NCBI RefSeq assembly: GCF_029961155.1
Contig: NZ_JASBRH010000009.1
Span: forward strand, 116,994 to 180,993
Reading direction: 5' to 3'
DNA length: 64,000 bases
DNA from: Pontibacterium granulatum
GTDB taxonomy: Bacteria; Pseudomonadota; Gammaproteobacteria; Pseudomonadales; Balneatricaceae
Positions 8,242-16,563 of the stretch are shown piece by piece (position 1 is the stretch's first letter; each line of letters begins with the position of its first letter). The notes beneath the pieces were generated by a model. It was given only the letters and a program-made list of their open reading frames with translations. It was not told the DNA's origin and made no database searches. Both the position numbers and the translations under genes were made by a program.

Positions 8242-9201
8242 TTACTCGACGATTCGAGTCGCGCGCGCGGTTACGCTGGCAGGGATTTCGATACCCATGC
8301 GCGCAGCCATTTTAGGGTTGATCGCCAGGTCGGTACCTTCAGCGAACTTCACCGGGATGTCGCCCGCTTTTTCCCCCTTCAGCACACGCAGCACCAATTC
8401 ACCGGTCTGCTTGCCCAGGTCGTAGTAGTTGAAGCCCAAGGCAGCAATGGCACCACGGTCAACCGAATCGGTATCAGCGGCGAAAACCGGGATCTGGCCA
8501 TCGATACCGGTTTTAACCACGGCTTCCAGCGCGGAGATAATGGTGTTGTCGGTCGGGCAGAAGATGGCATCGGCGGAACCGATCAGCTTCTGGCTGGCCA
8601 GGGCCACGTCGGAAGACTTGGGTGCCGGCGCTTCAATGATCTCGATCCCCTTCTCCTTTGCGATTACCTTCAGCGCCTCAACGGTGGATACCGCGTTTGG
8701 CTCGCCCGGGTTGTACGGTACCCCCAGGGATTTCAGGTTGGGCATGATCTCCTGCAGCAGTTCCAGCTGCTGCGCCAGCGGCAGCATATCGGACAGACCG
8801 GAAACGTTACCGCCCGGCTGTTCGATGTTGCTGACCAGCTTGGCGCCCAGCGGATCGGTCACTACCGAGAAGATAACCGGGATATCCTTGGTGGCAGAAA
8901 CCGCAGCCTGGGCAGACGGCGTGGTGATAGCCACGATCAGATCCGGAGAATCACCCACCATCTTGCGCGCAATCTGGGCCGCTGTTGCCGGGTTACCCTG
9001 GGCACTTTCAAAGGTGAATTTCATATTCTCGTCGTTGTAGCCATTTTCAATCAGGCTGTCCTTGATACCCGCGCGCACGGAATCCAGTGCCGGATGCTCG
9101 ACAATCGCGGTAGTTGCGATGTACGTCTGTTCTGCCTGAACGTTGGCACAGATCACGCCTGCGGCCAAAGCTGCCGCTTTGGCAAAGGTAGAGAATTTCA
9201 T
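8242..9201 (-). CDS. ABC transporter substrate-binding protein (ABC_sub_bind family)
   Basis: From the ATG at 9201 it is 319 residues with a signal peptide (MKFSTFAKAAALAAGVICANVQA). The fold is a type I periplasmic binding protein, with VAITTPSAQAAVSATKDIPVIFSVVTDP being the family hallmark in two overlapping parts. An upstream in-frame ATG at 9222 is less likely, because GGAG lies correctly before 9201. It is the first gene of the operon, so its mRNA has the long leader described at 9202-9640. The substrate is unknown. Confidence 0.88.
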   Translation of the reverse strand: MKFSTFAKAAALAAGVICANVQAEQTYIATTAIVEHPALDSVRAGIKDSLIENGYNDENMKFTFESAQGNPATAAQIARKMVGDSPDLIVAITTPSAQAAVSATKDIPVIFSVVTDPLGAKLVSNIEQPGGNVSGLSDMLPLAQQLELLQEIMPNLKSLGVPYNPGEPNAVSTVEALKVIAKEKGIEIIEAPAPKSSDVALASQKLIGSADAIFCPTDNTIISALEAVVKTGIDGQIPVFAADTDSVDRGAIAALGFNYYDLGKQTGELVLRVLKGEKAGDIPVKFAEGTDLAINPKMAARMGIEIPASVTARATRIVE

Positions 9202-9640
9202 GGTGTTTACTCCAAATGTCACGAGAAGCGTGTTTCACCACAAGTTCCGTTAACACACTTCTGTATAAAATTCCGATATGAGGGCTCTGAAAGCAGGTAT
9301 CTGCCAGGACGAAAATCGCAACGCAAGCAGCCCACTGCCAGGCAGCAAGTGCCTACCTTAACCGGATCATACGGCAAAGTAAAAACGCTGCGCTGACGGG
9401 GGCTTACCGAGCGCGACTGCACGCTTTAGAGTCACCCGTTGAGGCCGATATAACCGCTTTGTGGGTTCTTTACGGGCATCCATGAAGGGGAAAAGATCGG
9501 TTAAAGGCAAACGGCTTCCGTGGTCGCCACTCTAGTCCATACCAGGCACATACAATCAAGCAGAGTTTGGGCTCTCTCGATTGCATTTCACCCCGAGTCT
9601 TTCTCTGCAATCCAGCCGAAATGTCTGTGTTGAGGCGAAG

Positions 9641-9650
9641 TTGTACACAA
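9641..9650. promoter_or_regulatory. TTGTACACAA box, distal site upstream of xdhA
   Basis: TTGTACACAA differs at one base from the window-wide palindrome TTGTATACAA. It lies about 245 bp upstream of the promoter-proximal box at 9896. Confidence 0.5.
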
Positions 9651-9864
9651 CACGCAGGTGCCAGATCACTCCCCCTATCACCTTAAAAACGGGAGAAACC
9701 TCCTAAATCCCGCCTCAATCGACTCGACCAGCCACCGGTATACGGTCGGCCAGTCAACCACAATAACTCCTTATAAATCCGCAACTTCAGCCACAAGCCC
9801 GAAAAACTTCCCACAATATGAAAAATTCACATCTATAATTTCCTGACCTGCAGGACAATTTTTA

Positions 9865-9880
9865 TTGACTTAAAAGTCAG
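9865..9880. promoter_or_regulatory. RutR-like 16-bp operator, xdhA promoter
   Basis: TTGACTTAAAAGTCAG has the TTGAC-N6-GTCAA layout of the known E. coli RutR site (TTGACCANNTGGTCAA), with one end base changed. It lies 15 bp upstream of the GTATAC box at 9896. Confidence 0.55.
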
Positions 9881-9895
9881 CTTTTCCTTTAATGC

Positions 9896-9905
9896 ATGTA
9901 TACAA
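9896..9905. promoter_or_regulatory. TTGTATACAA-type operator, xdhA promoter
   Basis: ATGTATACAA keeps the GTATAC core and nine of ten consensus bases. It lies about 40 bp before the xdhA start codon, where a repressor would block transcription. Confidence 0.65.
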
Positions 9906-9944
9906 TTCGCACCAAATAAAAAATACAAAAAAAGGAGGCCCGCC

Positions 9945-11384
9945 TTGATCAGGTTCTTACTCAATCAAGAGCTGCGTGAAGAACAGAGTATCGACCCCAA
10001 TATGACGGTCCTGAACTACCTGCGCGGTTATGCAGCAAAAACCGGAACAAAGGAAGGATGTGCCTCAGGTGACTGTGGAGCATGTACTGTTGTTATCGGT
10101 GAACTAGATGGCGACGAGATCCGTTACCGCAGTATCAACTCTTGCCTGACCTTTATCTCTGCCCTGGATGGCAAACAACTGATCACCGTTGAAGACCTGA
10201 AAGAGGGCAGCAAGCTTCACCCTGCCCAGCAGGCGATGGTGGATTGCCACGGTTCCCAGTGTGGCTTCTGTACTCCGGGTTTTGTGATGTCCATGTTTGC
10301 CCTGGGCAAAAACAACAGCCACCCAAGCCACGAAGATATTCACGAAGCGCTGGCAGGCAACCTGTGCCGTTGCACCGGTTACCGTCCGATCATCGATGCC
10401 ACTGAGCAGATGTATGAAGACAAGACGCCAGACCAGTTCGATCGCGCCAAAGAGCAGACTGTTGCCCGCCTGCGCGCTCTGCAGCAGGACGCTCAGCCAG
10501 AGATCACCGATGGCAGCAAATACGCCTTTAACCCACGCACAGTGGGCGAACTGGCAACGCTGTACAAAGCGAACCCAACCGCAAAACTGGTGGCCGGTGG
10601 TACCGACCTGGCGTTGGAAGTGACCCAGTTCCACCGCGATATCGAGCAGCTGATCTACGTCGGCGACATCGCCGAGATGAAGCAGATCGAAGTCTTTGAA
10701 GACCGTATCGAGCTGGGTGCTGCCGCATCCCTCACCAGCTGCTACAACGCACTGACCGACGAGTTCCCGGATTTCGGCGCACTGCTGCACCGCTTTGCAT
10801 CCCTGCAGATCCGTAACCAGGGCACCCTGGGTGGCAACATCGGCAACGCCTCCCCGATTGGTGACTCCCCACCGGCCCTGATCGCACTGAATGCACTGGT
10901 TGTGCTGCGTGATGGCGACGAGACCCGCACCTTCCCGCTGGAAGACTACTTCATCGATTACAAAGTCACCGCGCAGCAGCCGGGCGAATTTATCGAGAAA
11001 GTGATCGTACCGCGTGCCCAGGCAGGCGAAGAATTCCGCAGCTACAAGGTGTCTAAACGTATTGATGATGACATTTCTGCGGTACTGGGTTGTTTCAACC
11101 TGCGCATCAACGACGGCCGCATTGAAGATGCCCGTATCGCCTTCGGTGGTATGGCTGCGATTCCTAAGCGCGCCAGCCACTGTGAAGCGATTCTGAAAGG
11201 CGCAGCCTGGAACAAAGAGACAATCGAGCGAGCCAAAGAAGCGCTGGCGCTGGACTTTACACCACTGTCTGACTTCCGCGCCTCCAAGGAGTACCGCTCG
11301 CTGGCAGCAGCCAACCTGCTGACCCGCTATTTTGTCGAACTTGAAGCTACTGAAGTAACAACACGGGTTTCAGATTATGTCTAA
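9945..11384 (+). CDS. xdhA: Xanthine dehydrogenase small subunit (2Fe-2S and FAD)
   Basis: The 479-residue subunit combines two [2Fe-2S] domains (CASGDCGAC near residue 45; CGFCTPG and CRCTGYRPI near residues 105-150) with an FAD-binding domain (VAGGTDLALEV near 215, LGGNIGNASPIGD near 300). It carries electrons from the molybdenum site in XdhB to NAD+ while hypoxanthine and xanthine are oxidised to urate. The start codon is TTG, supported by an ideal AAAGGAGG at 9931-9938 with 6-nt spacing and by the family N-terminus. The last 8 nt overlap xdhB, so translation is probably coupled. The upstream region has both regulatory motifs of the purine regulon. Confidence 0.95.
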   Translation: MIRFLLNQELREEQSIDPNMTVLNYLRGYAAKTGTKEGCASGDCGACTVVIGELDGDEIRYRSINSCLTFISALDGKQLITVEDLKEGSKLHPAQQAMVDCHGSQCGFCTPGFVMSMFALGKNNSHPSHEDIHEALAGNLCRCTGYRPIIDATEQMYEDKTPDQFDRAKEQTVARLRALQQDAQPEITDGSKYAFNPRTVGELATLYKANPTAKLVAGGTDLALEVTQFHRDIEQLIYVGDIAEMKQIEVFEDRIELGAAASLTSCYNALTDEFPDFGALLHRFASLQIRNQGTLGGNIGNASPIGDSPPALIALNALVVLRDGDETRTFPLEDYFIDYKVTAQQPGEFIEKVIVPRAQAGEEFRSYKVSKRIDDDISAVLGCFNLRINDGRIEDARIAFGGMAAIPKRASHCEAILKGAAWNKETIERAKEALALDFTPLSDFRASKEYRSLAAANLLTRYFVELEATEVTTRVSDYV

Positions 11385-13770
11385 CCATCACAAGAATAAA
11401 AAATCTTACGACGAGATGCTGGCAGAGGCCAAGAACGACCTCACCACCGGTGTTGGCCGCAGCGTAAAACATGAAAGTGCAGCCAAACAGGTCTCTGGTG
11501 AAGCGGTGTATGTGGACGACCGTCTGGAATTCCCGAACCAGCTGCACGTTTATGCGCGTCTGTCCGACCGTGCCCACGCTCGTATCACCAAGATCGATAC
11601 CACCCCATGTTACGACTTCCCGGGTGTGGCGATTGCGATCACCGCGAAAGACGTACCGGGTCAGCTGGATATCGGTGCTGTACTGCCGGGTGATCCACTG
11701 CTGGCAGACGACGTGGTTGAGTTCTACGGCCAGCCGGTCGTTGCCGTAGCCGCAAACGATCACGAAACCGCACGTAAAGCGGCGATGGCTGCGGTCATCG
11801 AATACGAAGACCTGACACCAATCCTGGATGTGGAAGAAGCGCTGGCGAAAGAACACTACGTGAGCGAGCCGCACACCCACAAACGTGGCGATTCCTCCGA
11901 AGCACTGGCTACCGCACCGCACAAAGTAACCGGCGCCGTACACATCGGTGGTCAGGAGCACTTCTACCTGGAAACCCAGATCTCCTCCGTGATCCCAACC
12001 GAAGACGGCGGCATGATCGTGTACACCTCCAGCCAGAACCCTACTGAGGTTCAGAAGCTGGTTGCCGAAGTACTGGGTGTCTCCTTCAACAAAATCCAGA
12101 TCGATATGCGCCGCATGGGTGGTGGCTTCGGTGGTAAAGAGACTCAGGCTGCAGGCCCTGCGTGTATCGCAGCTGTAGTTGCTCACCACACCGGCCGTCC
12201 AACCAAGATGCGTCTGCCACGTATGGAAGACATGGTGATGACCGGTAAGCGTCACCCATTCTTCAACCAGTACGAAGTCGGCTTTGACGATGAAGGTCGC
12301 ATCAACGGTTACGAAGTGAAACTGGCAGGTGACTGTGGTTACTCCCCTGACCTGTCCAACTCCATCGTTGACCGTGCCATGTTCCACAGCGACAACGGCT
12401 ACTACCTGGGTGATGCCACCGTAACCGGTTACCGCTGTAAGACTCACAAGGTATCCAACACCGCATACCGTGGTTTTGGTGGCCCGCAGGGTCTGATCAT
12501 GCCGGAGATCATTCTAGACGATATCGCCCGTCAGTTGGGTAAAGACCCTCTGGATGTGCGTAAAACCAACCTCTACGGCGGTGAAGGTCGCGATACGACC
12601 CACTACTACCAGAAGGTTGAGGACAACGCCCTGCCGGATATGATCGCCGATCTGGAAGAGAGCAGCGAATACCGCAAGCGCCGCGAAGAGATCCGTGCCT
12701 TTAACGCCAGCAGCCCGATCCTGAAAAAAGGTCTGGCCCTGACGCCGGTGAAGTTCGGTATCTCCTTTACCGCAACCTTCCTGAACCAGGCCGGTGCACT
12801 GGTCCACATCTACACCGATGGCAGCATCCATCTGAACCACGGTGGTACCGAGATGGGTCAGGGTCTGAACACCAAGGTCGCGCAGATCGTGGCGGAAGAG
12901 TTCCAGGTGGACTTCGATACCATCCACATCACCGCAACCGACACCGACAAGGTGCCAAACACCTCACCAACAGCAGCATCCTCCGGTGCTGACCTGAACG
13001 GTAAGGCGGCACAGAACGCGGCGCGTACCATCAAGCAGCGTCTGGTGGAGTTTGCAGCGCGTCACTACCAGGTGACCGAAGAGGATGTGCGTTTCCAGAA
13101 CAACTACGTGCTGATCCGTGACGAGATCCTACCGTTCGCCGAGTTTATCGAACTGGCGTACTTCAACCAGATCTCCCTGTCGAGCACCGGTTTCTACCGT
13201 ACGCCGAAGATCTACTACGATCGCGACAACGCCCGTGGCCGTCCGTTCTACTACTACGCCTACGGTGCGGCTTGCTCCGAGGTGATCGTGGATACGCTGA
13301 CCGGTGAGTACAAGATCCTGCAGGCCGACATCCTGCACGACGTGGGTGCATCCCTGAACCCGGCCATCGATATCGGCCAGGTGGAAGGTGCCTTCGTACA
13401 GGGTGCGGGTTGGCTGACTTCCGAGGAACTGGTCTGGAACGACAAAGGTCGCCTGATGACCTCCGGTCCTGCCAGCTACAAGATCCCGGCGATCTCCGAT
13501 ATGCCGGTGAAGTTCAACACCCGTCTGGTTGAGAACCGCAAGAACGCAGAAGACACCGTGTTCCACTCCAAAGCCGTGGGTGAACCGCCGTTTATGCTGG
13601 GTATCTCTGTTTTCTGTGCGATCAAGGATGCGATTGCGAGCGTGAGCGACTACCGCATCAGCCCTGCGATCGATGCACCGGCAACCCCTGAACGGGTGCT
13701 GTGGGCGATCGAAACGCTGAAGCAGCAGAGCAAAACTGAAGCTAAAGCGACGTCCACCGAGACGATCTAA
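11377..13770 (+). CDS. xdhB: Xanthine dehydrogenase large subunit (molybdopterin-binding)
   Basis: The 797-residue subunit holds the molybdenum cofactor. It shows RRMGGGFGGKETQ near residue 250, TEMGQGLNTKVAQI near 490, SSGADLNGKA and the active-site Glu in KAVGEPPFML near residue 730. It hydroxylates hypoxanthine and xanthine at the Mo centre in the cytoplasm. It overlaps xdhA and is followed 75 bp later by xdhC, the cofactor-loading chaperone. This is the two-gene (XdhA/XdhB) bacterial arrangement rather than a single eukaryote-like polypeptide. Confidence 0.95.
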   Translation: MSNHHKNKKSYDEMLAEAKNDLTTGVGRSVKHESAAKQVSGEAVYVDDRLEFPNQLHVYARLSDRAHARITKIDTTPCYDFPGVAIAITAKDVPGQLDIGAVLPGDPLLADDVVEFYGQPVVAVAANDHETARKAAMAAVIEYEDLTPILDVEEALAKEHYVSEPHTHKRGDSSEALATAPHKVTGAVHIGGQEHFYLETQISSVIPTEDGGMIVYTSSQNPTEVQKLVAEVLGVSFNKIQIDMRRMGGGFGGKETQAAGPACIAAVVAHHTGRPTKMRLPRMEDMVMTGKRHPFFNQYEVGFDDEGRINGYEVKLAGDCGYSPDLSNSIVDRAMFHSDNGYYLGDATVTGYRCKTHKVSNTAYRGFGGPQGLIMPEIILDDIARQLGKDPLDVRKTNLYGGEGRDTTHYYQKVEDNALPDMIADLEESSEYRKRREEIRAFNASSPILKKGLALTPVKFGISFTATFLNQAGALVHIYTDGSIHLNHGGTEMGQGLNTKVAQIVAEEFQVDFDTIHITATDTDKVPNTSPTAASSGADLNGKAAQNAARTIKQRLVEFAARHYQVTEEDVRFQNNYVLIRDEILPFAEFIELAYFNQISLSSTGFYRTPKIYYDRDNARGRPFYYYAYGAACSEVIVDTLTGEYKILQADILHDVGASLNPAIDIGQVEGAFVQGAGWLTSEELVWNDKGRLMTSGPASYKIPAISDMPVKFNTRLVENRKNAEDTVFHSKAVGEPPFMLGISVFCAIKDAIASVSDYRISPAIDAPATPERVLWAIETLKQQSKTEAKATSTETI

Positions 13771-13845
13771 CAACCTGAGCTTTAAGGGGCCTGCCTGCAG
13801 GTCTCTTATAAAGACCCATAATAAAGATAATAACGGGAGCGAAAC

Positions 13846-14676
13846 ATGAACACTGAATGGATCAAAGCCCTGACCTCACTGGAAGCAGATGGCACCCCGG
13901 CCGTGATGATTACCGTCGTGGACGAACGGGGTTCCACCCCGCGTAATGCGGGCGCCAAAATGGTTATCAGCCAGGACAGGCAGTTTGACACCATCGGTGG
14001 CGGTCATCTGGAATACAAGGCGATCAAAATCGCCCGCCAGATGCTGGAGGAAGGCGAAAGCCAACCTCGACTGGAACGCTTCTCGCTCGGTGCCAGCCTG
14101 GGTCAGTGCTGCGGTGGGGCCACCACCCTGCTGTTCGAACCCCTGGGCACCAGCACCATCCAGATCGCTTTATTTGGTGCAGGCCACGTTGCCCGCGCCA
14201 TCATCCCAATCCTGGCCAGCCTGCCGTGCAAGGTACGCTGGATCGATTCCCGGGAAGCTGAGTTTCCCGAGCATATCCCAGACGGTGTGACCAAAGTCGT
14301 GAACGAGTACCCGGTGGACGAAGTGGATGAACTGCCTGCCAACAGCTACTTCATCGTCATGACCCACAACCACCAGTTGGACCAGGAACTGACCGAAGCG
14401 ATTCTGAAACGTAACGATTTCACCTACTACGGTCTTATCGGCTCAAACACTAAACGTAAGAAGTTCGAACACCGGCTGAAAGCCAAGGGATTTAACGACG
14501 AGCAAATCGAACGTATGACCTGCCCGATGGGTATCCCGGAAGTGAAAGGCAAACTGCCGGCCGAGATCGCCGTCTCCGTTGCCGGTGAGGTAATCGCCCA
14601 CTACAACGCGAATTTTGGCCAGGCCACTCAGGCGCCACCGGAAGAGACCACGATCGTCGAACGCCTCGCGGTTTAA
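13846..14676 (+). CDS. xdhC: Xanthine dehydrogenase accessory protein
   Basis: The 276-residue XdhC/CoxI family protein binds the sulfurated molybdenum cofactor and inserts it into XdhB. The N-terminal domain contains RGSTPRNAGAKMV and TIGGGHLEY. The C-terminal Rossmann half has LFGAGHVARAIIPIL near residues 106-120 and the conserved TMAHNH-like MTHNHQLD near 170. It is the third gene of the xdh operon. Its TAA stop codon abuts the inverted-repeat element at 14677-14941, and TAA is also found at the other end of that element. Confidence 0.92.
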   Translation: MNTEWIKALTSLEADGTPAVMITVVDERGSTPRNAGAKMVISQDRQFDTIGGGHLEYKAIKIARQMLEEGESQPRLERFSLGASLGQCCGGATTLLFEPLGTSTIQIALFGAGHVARAIIPILASLPCKVRWIDSREAEFPEHIPDGVTKVVNEYPVDEVDELPANSYFIVMTHNHQLDQELTEAILKRNDFTYYGLIGSNTKRKKFEHRLKAKGFNDEQIERMTCPMGIPEVKGKLPAEIAVSVAGEVIAHYNANFGQATQAPPEETTIVERLAV

Positions 14677-14941
14677 GGAAGGAACGAACAAGTCCTGTAG
14701 GCACTCTGGCTTTCGGGACGGTTCACAATCAAGGAAGCGCTTTGCAGTAATGTTGAAACTGTGCAAAAAGCGCTGACACCGAGTGTGGATCGTCCCGTAA
14801 GCCCCGAAGGGCAAGCCCTTAAGCCTGCACCTGCTGTGTTGCAGTTTTTGTTAAGGACGACGGCCATTAACTGCAAACTGCGCCGTGCATCTACAGGCTT
14901 AAGGACTTGCAGAGCACTCACAGGACTTATTCGCTCCTTCC
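14677..14941. mobile_element. MITE-like element with 22-bp terminal inverted repeats, no ORF
   Basis: The left end (14677-14698) begins GGAAGGAACGAACAAGTCCT. The right end (14920-14941) is its reverse complement with 20 of 22 positions matching. TAA flanks both ends (14674-14676 and 14942-14944), as a 3-bp target duplication would. Inside are further nested inverted pieces: CCTTAAGCCTG near 14817 pairs with CAGGCTTAAGG near 14894, and AGCGCTTT near 14736 pairs with AAAAGCGCT near 14765. The element would fold into one long hairpin. It encodes no protein. It could instead be a structured RNA between xdhC and guaD. Confidence 0.6.
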
Positions 14942-15001
14942 TAACATACGTCATCTTTTGTTCGTAGAATTACACGCTTAATCTGTAGAGACAGTAAAAT
15001 A

Positions 15002-16333
15002 ATGAAACAGCTACAGCCAACGGCACAGGCTTACCGTGCCTCCATGATCTACAGCATCGCTGATCCGGCCGAAGTCGGCCTGGAAGAGAGCTACCGTTAC
15101 TTTGACGACGGCCTGATGATCGTTGAAGAGGGTCGCATCGCGGCTATCGGTGACGCCGAAGAGATGCTGAAAGATCTGCCGTCCGACATGCAGATTACCC
15201 ACTACCCGGGTGCCCTGATCGCACCGGGCTTTATCGACACCCATATCCACTTCCCGCAGACCGGCATGATCGCCTCCTACGGGGAGCAACTGCTCGACTG
15301 GCTGAACAACTACACCTTCCCAACCGAGCAGAACTTTGAAGATGGAGAGCACGCCTCCGATGTGGCCAACATCTTCCTGACCGAACTGCTGCGCAACGGT
15401 ACCACCACCGCGCTGGTATTCGGCACTGTACACCCGCAATCTGTAGATGCTTTCTTTGAAGCCTCCGAAGCGCGCAACCTTCGGATGATTGCCGGTAAGG
15501 TGATGATGGACCGCAACGCACCGGAAGCGCTGACCGACACACCGGAAAGCAGCTACCGCGACAGCAAAGCACTGATCGAGCGCTGGCACGGCAAGGGTCG
15601 TCTGCACTACGCAGTAACCCCACGTTTCGCACCCACCAGCAGTGACGAACAGCTGGCCGCAGCCGGACAGCTGCTGCGCGAATACCCTGACCTGTACATG
15701 CACACCCACCTCTCGGAAAACACCAACGAGATCGCCTGGGTGAAAGAGCTGTTTCCTGAGCAGAACGGTTACCTGGATGTGTACGATCACTTCGAACTGC
15801 TGGGCGAACGCTCCGTGTTTGCCCACGGTGTGCACCTGTGTGATGACGAGTGCAAGCGTATCGCAGAAACCGATTCCACCATCGCCTTCTGCCCTACGTC
15901 CAACCTGTTCCTGGGTAGCGGCCTGTTCAACCTGCCGAAGATGGAAGCACACAAGATCAAGGTTGGCCTGGGTACCGACGTGGGCGCAGGCACCAGCTTC
16001 TCCATCCTGCAGACCCTGAACGAAGCATACAAAGTGATGCAGCTGCAGGGCGTTAAACTGCACCCGTTCAAGTCCCTGTACCTGGCGACTTTGGGTGGTG
16101 CGAAAGCGCTGAAACTGGACGACAAGATCGGTAGCCTGGAACCGGGTAGCGAAGCGGACTTTATCGTGATGGATTACAACTGCACGCCGCTGATGTCTTA
16201 CCGTATGAAGCAGGCGAAGAGCCTGGAAGAGCGTCTGTTTGTACTGATGACCCTAGGTGATGACCGGGCGATCAAGGAGACGTTTGCGATGGGTGAGTCG
16301 GTTTATCAGCGGGAGGCTGAGTCTGTAAGCTAA
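15002..16333 (+). CDS. guaD: Guanine deaminase
   Basis: The 443-residue amidohydrolase converts guanine to xanthine and ammonia, feeding xanthine dehydrogenase. The metal-binding motif is PGFIDTHIHFPQT near residue 80. Other family motifs are the guanine-deaminase segment LLDWLNNYTFPTE near 100, MHTHLSEN near 240, AHGVHLCDDE near 277 and GTDVGAGTS near 328. It is codirectional with xdhABC but separated from it by the 265-bp inverted-repeat element, so cotranscription is uncertain. A strong terminator follows. Confidence 0.95.
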   Translation: MKQLQPTAQAYRASMIYSIADPAEVGLEESYRYFDDGLMIVEEGRIAAIGDAEEMLKDLPSDMQITHYPGALIAPGFIDTHIHFPQTGMIASYGEQLLDWLNNYTFPTEQNFEDGEHASDVANIFLTELLRNGTTTALVFGTVHPQSVDAFFEASEARNLRMIAGKVMMDRNAPEALTDTPESSYRDSKALIERWHGKGRLHYAVTPRFAPTSSDEQLAAAGQLLREYPDLYMHTHLSENTNEIAWVKELFPEQNGYLDVYDHFELLGERSVFAHGVHLCDDECKRIAETDSTIAFCPTSNLFLGSGLFNLPKMEAHKIKVGLGTDVGAGTSFSILQTLNEAYKVMQLQGVKLHPFKSLYLATLGGAKALKLDDKIGSLEPGSEADFIVMDYNCTPLMSYRMKQAKSLEERLFVLMTLGDDRAIKETFAMGESVYQREAESVS

Positions 16334-16351
16334 GCCTATCCGCATCCACCC

Positions 16352-16382
16352 AAAAAAGCGCCGAATTCCGGCGCTTTTTTAA
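16352..16382 (+). terminator. Terminator after guaD
   Basis: The perfectly symmetric AAAAAAGCGCC...GGCGCTTTTTT stem with a T tract works in both directions. It marks the left edge of the RADAR locus. Confidence 0.9.
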
Positions 16383-16563
16383 TCACTATATCCCTATTTA
16401 GAGATGGTTTTATATTGGACAGGAGTGAATTTTTATAAATAGACTGCGGTAAATCTATAATTTTGATTCAGCAATATAGCCCAACCAGCGGTTAACGCAA
16501 ATGCCGTATTCTTGGAGATCCACCAATACTACCTGCCTAAGTCACATTTACGTTTTAGGATAT

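Larger units (their letters stand above)
9202..9944. other. Divergent intergenic region between the ABC operon and xdhA
   Basis: About 740 bp hold no convincing gene. The right part carries the regulatory sites for xdhA (9641, 9865 and 9896). The left 400 bp, upstream of the ABC operon, contain several short inverted segments such as TGCCAGGCAG near 9337, but no riboswitch class that I could recognise by eye. Confidence 0.5.

Noticed and set aside
9202..9640. Purine or guanidine riboswitch upstream of the ABC operon
   Set aside because: Some inverted segments exist, but none of the conserved cores I know could be placed. A covariance search would be decisive.
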